Positions 7,513-13,678 of a stretch of 13,678 nt of DNA are shown in pieces. The DNA comes from Phycisphaerae bacterium (GTDB lineage Bacteria; Planctomycetota; Phycisphaerae; Phycisphaerales; SM1A02). The translations under genes and the position numbers were made by a program. Each line of letters starts with the position of its first letter. Position 1 is the stretch's first letter. The stretch spans positions 1 through 13,678 of the forward strand of contig JABJDN010000155.1 in assembly GCA_018665385.1 (NCBI GenBank), written 5' to 3'. The notes beneath the pieces were generated by a model. The model ran no database searches. It saw nothing but the letters and a program-made list of their open reading frames with translations, and had not been told where the DNA came from.

Positions 7513-7533
7513 ATGTACACCTTATGGGTTTAG
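7513..7533 (+). CDS. Possible six-codon leader ORF overlapping the nuoB start
   Basis: ATG at 7513-7515 lies 7 bases after the GGGAGG at 7500-7505, the best ribosome-binding spacing in the region. It reads MYTLWV and stops at TAG 7531-7533, 7 bases past the nuoB ATG at 7524. The frame differs from nuoB. The arrangement fits translational coupling, with ribosomes that finish the mini-ORF restarting on nuoB. It could instead be chance, or a sequence error at the true nuoB start. Confidence 0.3.
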   Translation: MYTLWV

Positions 7534-8084
7534 AAGAAGCAATGCCAGTAGATGGCTATATGACAACACAAGTCAGCCGCGTTATCAACTGGGCAAGGCG
7601 CTCAAGTGTTTGGCCAATGCCATTTGCAACTGCATGTTGCGGTATCGAATTGATGGCAACAGCTTCAAGCCGGTACGATTTGGCACGATTTGGTGCAGAA
7701 GTATTTCGGTTCAGCCCAAGACAAGCAGATTTGATGATAGTTGCTGGTCGAATTTCTACAAAAATGATGCCGGTTCTTCAACGGATTTACTTGCAGATGA
7801 CAGAGCCAAAATGGGTAATTTCCATGGGTGCTTGTGCTTCTACGGGCGGTCTTTTCGATACATATGCAGTTGTCCAAGGCGTAGATCAATTCATGCCAGT
7901 CGACATTTATGTTCCGGGTTGCCCTCCACGTCCAGAAACTCTTATCGAAGGCGTGATGGCAATTCAACAAATCATAGACCAGGACAACATTCCTTACGAC
8001 GCCGATGGCAAGAGAAAACCTCTTGGAATCAGTTTGACCGAAGGAAACTCGAAAAACGTAAACGTTACAATCAACGGTTCGTAA
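7524..8084 (+). CDS. nuoB: NADH-quinone oxidoreductase subunit B (complex I, N2 cluster)
   Basis: NuoB of respiratory complex I carries the terminal 4Fe-4S cluster N2, which passes electrons to quinone at the membrane interface. The 186-residue product has the expected SVWPMPFATACCGIELMATA (the Cys-Cys ligand pair), FRFSPRQADLMIVAG, GACASTGGLFDTYAV (third Cys) and DIYVPGCPPRPETLIEGVMA (fourth Cys). All four ligands are intact. The start is taken at ATG 7524 (MGLEEAMPVDG). TTG at 7506 is in frame but overlaps the ribosome-binding sequence, and ATG at 7542 is another possibility. The only strong Shine-Dalgarno is 18 bases upstream, too far for normal initiation. nuoA and nuoC, its usual neighbours, are absent. 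A STAS gene precedes it and an HNH gene follows, so the other complex I genes must be elsewhere. Confidence 0.93.
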   Translation: MGLEEAMPVDGYMTTQVSRVINWARRSSVWPMPFATACCGIELMATASSRYDLARFGAEVFRFSPRQADLMIVAGRISTKMMPVLQRIYLQMTEPKWVISMGACASTGGLFDTYAVVQGVDQFMPVDIYVPGCPPRPETLIEGVMAIQQIIDQDNIPYDADGKRKPLGISLTEGNSKNVNVTINGS

Positions 8085-8115
8085 CTGCACCACCAAACAT
8101 ACACAATATGTTACA

Positions 8116-8134
8116 AATACCGGGTGGAGGTATT
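8116..8134 (+). promoter_or_regulatory. Small hairpin over the ribosome-binding site of the HNH gene
   Basis: AATACC (8116-8121) and GGTATT (8129-8134) form a perfect 6 bp inverted repeat around the loop GGGTGGA. The Shine-Dalgarno GGAGG (8126-8130), 6 bases before the HNH start codon, lies half in the loop and half in the stem. The stem is short and AT-containing, so any effect on translation would be mild. It may be chance. Confidence 0.3.
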
Positions 8135-8136
8135 GC

Positions 8137-8778
8137 ATGTATGAATCAGTAGCGCTTCAGGAACGGGTTTTGGTATTAAACCGAGGGTATTGTGCCCTTC
8201 GTGTAATCCCAGCACGGCAAGCGTTTACACTTCTATGTAGGCACGCTGCAGAAATACTGTCTATCGAGGAGGGGCACTACCTGACGTACGATTTACACGA
8301 TTGGATGGACGTTGCTCGCTTGCAGAAGGAACTTGAACCGACGCAACACACGTGGATACGATTACCTGCCATCGAGATTGCTGTACCTAAAATAATACGT
8401 CTACTTTCGTACGATAAATTCATCAAGCCCGAAGTCCGTTTAACTCGTCGCAATCTCTATGCTCGAGACTCAAATACCTGCCAATTTTGCGGCAAACGAT
8501 TTTCGTCATCTGATTTAACATTAGATCACGTAGTGCCTCGAGTGCAAGGTGGAGGTAATTCTTGGAAAAACCTAGTATGTGCTTGCTTACGATGTAATAC
8601 GAAGAAAGGTGGAAGGACGCCTTCTCAAGCAAACATGAAGCTTATACGGCAACCGTACAAACCATCAACTTGCGAATCGCAACGAGTTCGAATAGGGTTA
8701 GCCCAATACGAATCGTGGAAATCGTTTTTAGATAAAGCATACTGGTCTGTAGAATTGATAGAGGATACAGAGAACTAA
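8137..8778 (+). CDS. HNH endonuclease-family protein
   Basis: A 213-residue protein of a widespread bacterial HNH family. The N-terminal half opens VLVLNRGYCALRVIPARQAF, the conserved unit found in these solitary HNH proteins. The C-terminal nuclease fold has a four-Cys zinc knuckle (Cys115/Cys118 in CQFCG and Cys150/Cys153 in CACLRCN). The HNH core is LTLDHVVPRVQGGG with His131, then Asn145 and Asn154 (NTKKGGRTP). Catalytic and zinc residues all look intact. A good Shine-Dalgarno (GGTGGAGG) precedes the ATG by 6 bases. It lies 52 bp after nuoB and its stop is 1 bp from the convergent purH stop. No cognate methyltransferase, phage or toxin-immunity gene is nearby, so it does not look like a restriction enzyme. 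A housekeeping DNA-processing role is possible but unproven. Confidence 0.88.
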   Translation: MYESVALQERVLVLNRGYCALRVIPARQAFTLLCRHAAEILSIEEGHYLTYDLHDWMDVARLQKELEPTQHTWIRLPAIEIAVPKIIRLLSYDKFIKPEVRLTRRNLYARDSNTCQFCGKRFSSSDLTLDHVVPRVQGGGNSWKNLVCACLRCNTKKGGRTPSQANMKLIRQPYKPSTCESQRVRIGLAQYESWKSFLDKAYWSVELIEDTEN

Positions 8779-8779
8779 T

Positions 8780-10360
8780 TTAATGTCTGAAACGCCGCTC
8801 GTTTGTATGCAACAAGGTTATGTTTTTATCATTGCATAAATCTATAGTTTCTTGATCTCGAACACTTCCGCCAGGTTGGACAATGCAAGTGATACCTGCA
8901 TCGATTAGTAATGCTGGCCCGTCTGAGAATGGGAAAAATGCATCTGAACCGGCAACCGCAGTAGTCGTGTTCTGAAGTGATTCGCCCGCTCGTTGAATGG
9001 CTAGCCGTGCAGCGGATACTCGATCTACTTGCCCCATACCGCCTCCAATAAGTGAACAATCATTGACAATTGAAATGGAATTGGATTTCAAATGAGCGCA
9101 TGCAATCCATGCAACACGAGCATCCTGAAGTTGTTGTTCAGAAGGTTCAGGGCCTGCTGCATGTATCCAGTTATCAGAGTTTGCTTCAACGGGTTTTAGA
9201 TTTTGAACAAGCATTCCGCCTTCTACTGAACGCATTTGTTTCCATTCGCTCTGGCGAACTTGATTGCCTACAGCAAGTAGGCGAACATTTTTCCAGCGGG
9301 CAGATAGGGTCTCTATTGCTTCATCAGTAAATGAGGGAGCGACAATTACTTCTAGGAACTTTTGACCCTCTGCGATTATGCTCGCTAGTTCATTATCAAT
9401 ATTGCCACTCACGGCAACTATACCTCCAAATGCAGCAAGTGGATCGCACGTCCATGCTTGTTGAAATGCAGATAGGAGAGTAGTAGCAACTGCGGCACCA
9501 CACGGATTTGCGTGTTTAATAATTGCAGCTGATGGCATAGATGTGGAGGCATGAAGGTCAAGCACTAACTCAAGTGCAGCGGCAGCGTCCATCAAATTAT
9601 TGTAACTGAGTGGTTTTCCTGCAAGTACATTCGCATGTACAACGCTAGGTCCAGTATGTTTGTGGTCTCCATACACAGCAGATGGTTGATCTGGATTTTC
9701 ACCGTATCTAAGTATTTGAGATAAGCCGTGGTCTAGTCGAAGTGAATTTGAAAAGGTTTCTTCATCGCTGTTCATCCAAGCGAAAATCGTAGCATCGTAC
9801 GAAGCAGTTCGAGCGAATGCATCTTTTGAAAGTGATTGTCGTAATGATAAAGTTGTAGCGCCAGAGTTTGCAGTCATTTCAGCAAGGACAGCTTCGTATT
9901 GATTAGGGTTTGTAATGACTGTTACAAATTTGAAATTCTTTGCAGCAGAACGAATCATCGCAGGTCCACCGATATCAATTTGTTCTATTACTTCTGCAAA
10001 AGAGACGTCTTCTCGTTCAATAGTTTTCTCGAACGGATACAAATCAATACAGATAAGATCGATTGGAAGTATGTTGTGCTCAGCCATCGCAGATACATGT
10101 GAATCTAGATCTCGAACACCAAGTAATCCGCCGTGAACAGCAGGATGTAAGGTTTTTACTCTTCCATCAAGCATTTCAGGAAAGCCGGTTAACGATGAAA
10201 CGTCTTCAACGTGTAAACCAGCAGCGGTGAGCGTTTTTGATGTTCCACCAGTTGATATAAGTTCAACGCCTTGTTCTGCAAGCATAGTGGCGAATTCAAC
10301 TATCCCATCTTTATTACTTACAGATAAAAGTGCACGCTTTACAGTCACCAGTTCTTGCAT
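8780..10360 (-). CDS. purH: Bifunctional AICAR transformylase / IMP cyclohydrolase
   Basis: Catalyses the last two steps of de novo IMP synthesis: formyl transfer from 10-formyl-tetrahydrofolate to AICAR, then ring closure to IMP. The 526-residue length is normal. The N-terminal MGS-like cyclohydrolase domain (about 1-140) shows RALLSVSNKDGIVEFA, ELISTGGTSKTL, FPEMLDGRVKTLHPAVHGGL and IDIGGPAMIRSAAKN. The transformylase part holds the catalytic Lys282-His283 in IIKHANPCGAAV, DPLAAFGGIVAVSG, and ends RDQETIDLC...RRFRH as in the family. An oddity is ENPDQ (222-225), where most members have NPHQ. It starts 3 bp after the upstream beta-propeller gene and is probably co-transcribed with it. A weak AAAGG lies 11 bases before the ATG. 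No other pur gene is in the window. Confidence 0.97.
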   Translation of the reverse strand: MQELVTVKRALLSVSNKDGIVEFATMLAEQGVELISTGGTSKTLTAAGLHVEDVSSLTGFPEMLDGRVKTLHPAVHGGLLGVRDLDSHVSAMAEHNILPIDLICIDLYPFEKTIEREDVSFAEVIEQIDIGGPAMIRSAAKNFKFVTVITNPNQYEAVLAEMTANSGATTLSLRQSLSKDAFARTASYDATIFAWMNSDEETFSNSLRLDHGLSQILRYGENPDQPSAVYGDHKHTGPSVVHANVLAGKPLSYNNLMDAAAALELVLDLHASTSMPSAAIIKHANPCGAAVATTLLSAFQQAWTCDPLAAFGGIVAVSGNIDNELASIIAEGQKFLEVIVAPSFTDEAIETLSARWKNVRLLAVGNQVRQSEWKQMRSVEGGMLVQNLKPVEANSDNWIHAAGPEPSEQQLQDARVAWIACAHLKSNSISIVNDCSLIGGGMGQVDRVSAARLAIQRAGESLQNTTTAVAGSDAFFPFSDGPALLIDAGITCIVQPGGSVRDQETIDLCNDKNITLLHTNERRFRH

Positions 10361-10363
10361 GTG

Positions 10364-11590
10364 TTAATGCCTTTGAATTAAACGAAGCAGTGCATTGTTT
10401 TGGGTAATGATGTAAATAGACCCTTGTTGCAATGTGTCAGATAGAACTGACCTTGCGCCTGGCAGAGGTAGAGTAGAGACAACTCCACCTTTTACAGGGT
10501 CGACTATTTGTAACAAATTATTCACAGAATCCCAACAGACCAGTTTTCCCGTATTCGTAGTTGTAATAACGTTCCCGAATACATCGTCTGCGATCCATTT
10601 CTGATTGCCTGACAAGCTATCTGGGAATGCATCGTATGCGGCTAATCCGATTTCTGGCAATCGTTGGTACACCGTATCTGAAACAACTACAGGGGAATCT
10701 ACTAATACTTTCGATGACAAAATATTCCAACGGGGTTTTCCAGTGTGCAAATCGATTGCGCGTAGATATTGGTCTGTGCCAGCAATAAATGCTGAAGTAC
10801 GAGGAAATGTCTCATCGTCTAGAAGAGATGAATTAGTTCCGTATGAAATTTCTGTTTGAACAGGGCTTGTTAACTGAATCGACCATATTTTATTCGCTTG
10901 CTCTAAATCAACTGCGTACACTTGCCCGTCTAGAGACGGTGTAATAACAAGGTTTAATTGTTGACCATTCAAGCTTCTTGGACCATGCGCAAAAGTAGGG
11001 GTAACCTTTATAACATCTCCGATTCGATACCGTTTAGTCTCGAAACCGAAATCTGGATTAAACCAAACAACCTCACCGTTTGATGAACCGTAAATCAGAT
11101 ACCCTTTTTCTGTAGATATTGCACCTGTGTTTGCAATCCAATCTAGCGAACGAATTGCACTGGTAATTGATTTTGAATCGGTTGATTGGTCCGAAGAAGT
11201 AGGAAGATTTCCAGTCTCTTTTTCTAGCGCATAGATTGCACCATCTGAAACAGCATAGACTGTATTGCCTTTTTGCATTTCATTGATGCTGTGGATATTG
11301 TAGATTTTGTTTCCGACTGGGGATGACCAAATCCATTTCCCGGTTTCAAGGTCATATCTTGTCAGATAATCTTCTTCGTCTACTGTGTACAACGAATCGG
11401 TTGTAATAGTTGGAAGAGAAATCGCACTTCCATTGGACTGATTCATCCAATCTAAGCGGTATCCGCTAGCTCTCATTTGGTCTATATCAATACCAGCAAC
11501 AGTTGCACTTTGTGCAACTGCAAATGTTGCTGCAGTACAGACAATTGTTAAAACAGCGGTAATAATTTGAAAACGGTTAGTCTTGGTCAT
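10364..11590 (-). CDS. Secreted PQQ-like beta-propeller repeat protein
   Basis: A 408-residue protein with an N-terminal signal peptide: positive residues, a hydrophobic core at about 9-24 (IITAVLTIVCTAATFAV) and a likely cleavage at AVA/Q near residue 26. There is no lipobox Cys, so it is probably periplasmic and not a lipoprotein. The rest reads as a series of PQQ/Trp-docking-like blades with recurrent xLYTVDEED...DLETGKWIWSSPVG, TVYAVSDGAIYALEKETG, GQVYAVDLEQANKIWSIQL, QYLRAIDLHTGKPRWNILS and GKLVCWDSVNNLLQIVDPVKGG units. Family members include quinoprotein dehydrogenases and the assembly factor BamB, but no catalytic residues or enzyme domain are visible, so a binding or scaffold role is more likely. 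A strong AGGAG (11598-11602) lies 8 bases before the ATG. It is the first gene of a two-gene unit with purH. Confidence 0.78.
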   Translation of the reverse strand: MTKTNRFQIITAVLTIVCTAATFAVAQSATVAGIDIDQMRASGYRLDWMNQSNGSAISLPTITTDSLYTVDEEDYLTRYDLETGKWIWSSPVGNKIYNIHSINEMQKGNTVYAVSDGAIYALEKETGNLPTSSDQSTDSKSITSAIRSLDWIANTGAISTEKGYLIYGSSNGEVVWFNPDFGFETKRYRIGDVIKVTPTFAHGPRSLNGQQLNLVITPSLDGQVYAVDLEQANKIWSIQLTSPVQTEISYGTNSSLLDDETFPRTSAFIAGTDQYLRAIDLHTGKPRWNILSSKVLVDSPVVVSDTVYQRLPEIGLAAYDAFPDSLSGNQKWIADDVFGNVITTTNTGKLVCWDSVNNLLQIVDPVKGGVVSTLPLPGARSVLSDTLQQGSIYIITQNNALLRLIQRH

Positions 11591-11691
11591 ACTTTTGCTC
11601 CTAATTTTGTTAAGTTTACAAAAAACCTCAAGGAGATGTGCTGCAACTGAAGTAAGTTAGCAAGTACTCTACTTTTTTTTAAGGCTAAATT
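11591..11691. promoter_or_regulatory. Divergent intergenic region between the beta-propeller gene and ribE
   Basis: This 101 bp gap between two divergent starts must hold promoters for both transcription units. It is AT-rich, with an A6 tract and a run of eight T at 11673-11680 just before ribE. I see no confident -35/-10 pair on either strand and no FMN riboswitch (RFN) pattern, for which the space is also too small. AAGG lies 8 bases before the ribE ATG as a weak ribosome-binding site. Confidence 0.45.
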
Positions 11692-12303
11692 ATGTTTACA
11701 GGGTTAATTGAACGAATCGGAACAGTCATTTCCTCAACTCTAAACGAGTCGGGGATACGGCTGGAGTTATCGTGTACTAATTGGGCGGAAGTGCCAAAAG
11801 ACGGCGATTCAATTGCTGTCTCAGGATGTTGCTTAACAGTTGTGAATTCACGGCTTGACGGCGATCTGATCTATATTGAGTTCGATATTATCGCTGAATC
11901 ACTAGCGTGTACCACTTTGGGCACATGTACGCCGGGCTCACTTGTTAACCTTGAATTAGCAATGCGAGCAGACTCTCGTTTTGGTGGCCATTTTGTGCAG
12001 GGGCATATCGATGCTAAAGCGTGTGTTGTCTCAATTCAGAAAATGGAATCTGGAGAGGAACGAATTCGTTTTACTACCGACATGATTGGCAAAGATTTAC
12101 TTGTATCTAAAGGGTCTATAGCAATAGATGGTGTGTCTCTTACTCTTGCTTCAGTAGAAAGAGAATTCTTTGAAGTTTGTCTTATTCCGATGACAGTACA
12201 GGAAACAACTTTTGGGACGATTCAAGTTGGGCAGGTAGTGAATATAGAAACAGATATGTTAACCCGAACAGTGGTTCAAGTTGTTACACGGATGTCGACC
12301 TAA
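11692..12303 (+). CDS. ribE: Riboflavin synthase, alpha subunit
   Basis: Dismutates two 6,7-dimethyl-8-ribityllumazine molecules to riboflavin and a pyrimidinedione. The 203 residues show the expected duplicated lumazine-binding barrels. The first starts with the invariant MFTGLIERIGTV and has GDSIAVSGCCLTVV. Then come ADSRFGGHFVQGHIDA at the barrel junction, the second-barrel KGSIAIDGVSLTLA, and PMTVQETTFGTIQVGQVVNI near the end. The C-terminal DMLTRTVV helix is the trimerisation region. The start is certain because MFTGLIE is the family's N-terminus. No ribD, ribBA or ribH is adjacent, so riboflavin genes are scattered here. The stop overlaps the opposing phosphatase gene by 4 bp. Confidence 0.96.
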   Translation: MFTGLIERIGTVISSTLNESGIRLELSCTNWAEVPKDGDSIAVSGCCLTVVNSRLDGDLIYIEFDIIAESLACTTLGTCTPGSLVNLELAMRADSRFGGHFVQGHIDAKACVVSIQKMESGEERIRFTTDMIGKDLLVSKGSIAIDGVSLTLASVEREFFEVCLIPMTVQETTFGTIQVGQVVNIETDMLTRTVVQVVTRMST

Positions 12304-13490
12304 GCTGCAAGTCGTAGTGCAGCGGGCAATGTATTTGCTCGCATACAAATCATCGTTAAGTCGTCATCTGCAACCGATGAATTTGTCTGATTCAAGTAAT
12401 CATTAATCTTAGTTAGCAGTTCGCCAGTACCTTCTTGGCAAAACTCGTTCATTGATTTGAGATGTGTGGGCATTTCACCCTCGCTGTAGCTGTTATCGCC
12501 TAATGCAAACTCAAACCCATCGGAGTACATTAGAAGTGTATCGCCAATTGATAAGTCGATAGTTGATTCAGGAAATTCATCGTTATCGAAAACGCCTAGC
12601 AGAGGGCCGTCAGACTCCAGTAGAATTGGTGATTGGCCAATTCTGCTTAGCAGCGATGGGGGGTGCCCAGCGCCAGCATAGGTAAGTTGATTCGTTTTGC
12701 AATTGAAGATGCAGTACGAAGCTGTAGCAAACCTAGCACTGTCGCCAGTTCGTTCAAGAAGTGCACTGTTCAAGTAGGAGAGTATGGTGCCAGGCGAAGT
12801 AAATTGACCCGTTGTAGAGTCGTATCTATGTGCAGATAAAGTACGTGTTAGCATCATTGCGAGCATTGCGGCTGAAATGCCATGCCCAATAGCATCAGCA
12901 ATGAAAATTGCTACGTGATCCTCATCGAGTTGCGTAATATCATACATGTCTCCACTTACAACACTGGCTGGTTTCCAAAGAGAACTGAATGAAACACCGT
13001 GTACATCAGGCACTTCTGTTGACATAAATTCTTTTTGAACGTTCGCGGCAACTTCTAATTCATCTTGGAGTAAATCAAGATCATTTTGCAATGAGCTATG
13101 CATGTTTTGTACGAGTCCAACTTGACTTCGCAATTTGGCAACTTGGTCATTCCGTTCGACAGTTCCAAACAGTACGCCAGCGATGGCTGTTGCATCTGCA
13201 TCGAAAGCCATTTTAATAATTCCAAGTTCGTCTATCAATTCTAGTAAGTCACCAAAATCATCGCAACAAAGTAATGTTGGTGTTTGCGCAACTTGCAGGT
13301 CGATTAATATAGGCAAAATTGACATTAGGTCCTCATACCCGTTCACGTGTAGAAGGGCTGCATCTGCATCCTTCTCTTCGGTTGTGAATTTCGGCGGCAT
13401 GCCATGGGGCCATTTACAAATTAAAGCGTCGCTTAACATACTCGCAGTAGAGTTGTTTTGAATAAATATTGTTGGCAGGTAAGTCATCAT
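12300..13490 (-). CDS. SpoIIE/RsbU-type PP2C serine phosphatase with receiver-like N-terminal domain
   Basis: A 396-residue protein in three parts. Residues 1-113 alternate strands and helices like a response-regulator receiver (AALLHVN, TPTLLCCDDFGDLLELIDEL, IIKMAFDADA). The usual phospho-Asp after strand 3 reads His/Asn and the strand-5 Lys-Pro is missing. Residues 114-155 form a predicted coiled coil (LRSQVGLVQNMHSSLQNDLD). Residues 156-385 are the PP2C/SpoIIE catalytic domain with metal-binding VSGDMYD (Asp181), FIADAIGHGISAAM (Asp199, Gly-His), FATASY, YAGAGHPPSLL, GPLLGVF, LLMYSDGFEFAL (Asp324) and ADDDLTMI. Such enzymes dephosphorylate STAS-type antagonists in partner switching. A candidate substrate is encoded at 7034-7441. 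The start is the first of two tandem ATGs, with no Shine-Dalgarno. Its stop overlaps the ribE stop. Confidence 0.87.
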   Translation of the reverse strand: MMTYLPTIFIQNNSTASMLSDALICKWPHGMPPKFTTEEKDADAALLHVNGYEDLMSILPILIDLQVAQTPTLLCCDDFGDLLELIDELGIIKMAFDADATAIAGVLFGTVERNDQVAKLRSQVGLVQNMHSSLQNDLDLLQDELEVAANVQKEFMSTEVPDVHGVSFSSLWKPASVVSGDMYDITQLDEDHVAIFIADAIGHGISAAMLAMMLTRTLSAHRYDSTTGQFTSPGTILSYLNSALLERTGDSARFATASYCIFNCKTNQLTYAGAGHPPSLLSRIGQSPILLESDGPLLGVFDNDEFPESTIDLSIGDTLLMYSDGFEFALGDNSYSEGEMPTHLKSMNEFCQEGTGELLTKINDYLNQTNSSVADDDLTMICMRANTLPAALRLAA

Positions 13491-13539
13491 GAAGAGGTTC
13501 GTATCCGTTGATAAGCACGTAGTACGGTAGACTTTTCAT
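13414..13539 (-). CDS. Doubtful small ORF overlapping the phosphatase start
   Basis: ATG at 13537-13539, preceded by GGAG at 5-base spacing, opens a 41-codon frame (MKSLPYYVLINGYEPL...) that ends inside the phosphatase gene in another frame. It has the only convincing ribosome-binding site in this leader. I recognise no family. It may be a leader ORF, a chance frame, or a sign that the phosphatase start is misread. Confidence 0.2.
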   Translation of the reverse strand: MKSLPYYVLINGYEPLHDDLPANNIYSKQLYCEYVKRRFNL

Positions 13540-13560
13540 CGGAACTCCATACTCTCTAAT

Positions 13561-13678
13561 TCACCTTTTGTAATCGCTAATTGTTTCTTTAAAAGCGATT
13601 TTCACACTTGTTCCGTTTATGCGGGCAGAGGTTTGTGTTATCGGGCGATCGACTTTAAGTATTTGAGATCTAGTTGAA
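13561..13678 (-). CDS. Possible C-terminal end of an upstream gene (partial)
   Basis: On the minus strand one frame is open from the right edge to a TGA at 13561-13563 (38 residues, ending AFKETISDYKR), while the other two minus frames contain stops nearby. The alternating pattern ILKVDRPITQTSARINGTSV would fit beta-strands. There is no internal ATG, so if real it is the tail of a gene starting beyond the window. It is too short to identify, and chance openness is likely enough to keep this tentative. The 70 bp from here to the phosphatase start shows no clear promoter. Confidence 0.25.
   Translation of the reverse strand, partial: STRSQILKVDRPITQTSARINGTSVKIAFKETISDYKR

Noticed and set aside
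7451..8152. Long (233-codon) plus-strand frame covering all of nuoB in another frame
   Set aside because: Its product is rich in Arg, Ser and Cys with no family likeness, and nuoB in the overlapping frame has all its conserved motifs. It is a coding shadow.
8137..8778. HNH gene as part of a restriction-modification or colicin-like system
   Set aside because: No methyltransferase, specificity, immunity or secretion gene is adjacent, and the neighbours are core metabolic genes.
11662..11680. Terminator-like AAGTA-CTC-TACTT hairpin followed by a T run just before ribE
   Set aside because: The stem is 5 bp and mostly A-T, no plus-strand gene lies upstream to be terminated, and it sits immediately before a start codon. 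Probably chance in an AT-rich leader.
11591..11691. Possible FMN riboswitch before ribE
   Set aside because: The gap is only 101 bp, shared with a divergent gene, and shows none of the conserved RFN sequence blocks.
1..13678. tRNA, rRNA, CRISPR arrays, insertion sequences, attachment sites, prophage genes
   Set aside because: Read through on both strands; no cloverleaf-like tRNA ends, spaced direct repeats, transposase motifs or integrase were seen.

Overview
The window looks like a piece of a compact, AT-leaning genome of a diderm (Gram-negative type) bacterium. Kdo/LPS genes (KdsD, KdsC and an LptC/LptA-like protein) imply an LPS-bearing outer membrane. They occur with a SpoIIE-type phosphatase, a STAS-domain antagonist, a solitary nuoB and an HNH protein of a widespread family. 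This mix suggests the Planctomycetota, perhaps a Phycisphaerae-like marine lineage. The assignment is inference from gene content only; no rRNA or other phylogenetic marker was compared.

Left block (1-4351, minus strand): one tight operon read right to left. The order is kdsD, then a proteasome-like Ntn hydrolase (2 bp gap), then kdsC (ATGA overlap), then a long LptC/LptA-like protein running off the left edge (13 bp gap). This is the kdsD-kdsC-lptC-lptA theme of Proteobacteria with a self-compartmentalising-protease homologue inserted. That homologue carries Ser rather than Thr at the expected nucleophile position.

Middle block (about 4396-8778): scpA (+) and an RluB-type pseudouridine synthase (-) converge and overlap by 32 bp, with no scpB between them. 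A BrkB/YihY membrane protein starts 18 bp from the pseudouridine synthase on the opposite strand. Then come a STAS protein, nuoB and an HNH protein, all on the plus strand. The nuoB leader holds a strong hairpin that buries the only good Shine-Dalgarno sequence. That Shine-Dalgarno is correctly spaced for a six-codon out-of-frame ORF overlapping the nuoB start, not for nuoB itself.

Right block (8780-13678): purH and a secreted PQQ-like beta-propeller protein form a minus-strand pair (propeller first, 3 bp gap). They diverge from ribE, the riboflavin synthase. ribE converges, with a 4 bp tail overlap, on a SpoIIE/PP2C phosphatase with a receiver-like N-terminal domain. The last 188 bp hold only a doubtful small ORF and a possible gene tail at the edge.

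No tRNA, rRNA, CRISPR array, insertion sequence or prophage signal was seen. There is no stretch over 300 bp without a gene. I found no multi-gene defence or mobile system. The best candidates for something undescribed are the Ser-nucleophile proteasome homologue in the Kdo/LPS operon and the structured nuoB leader with its mini-ORF.
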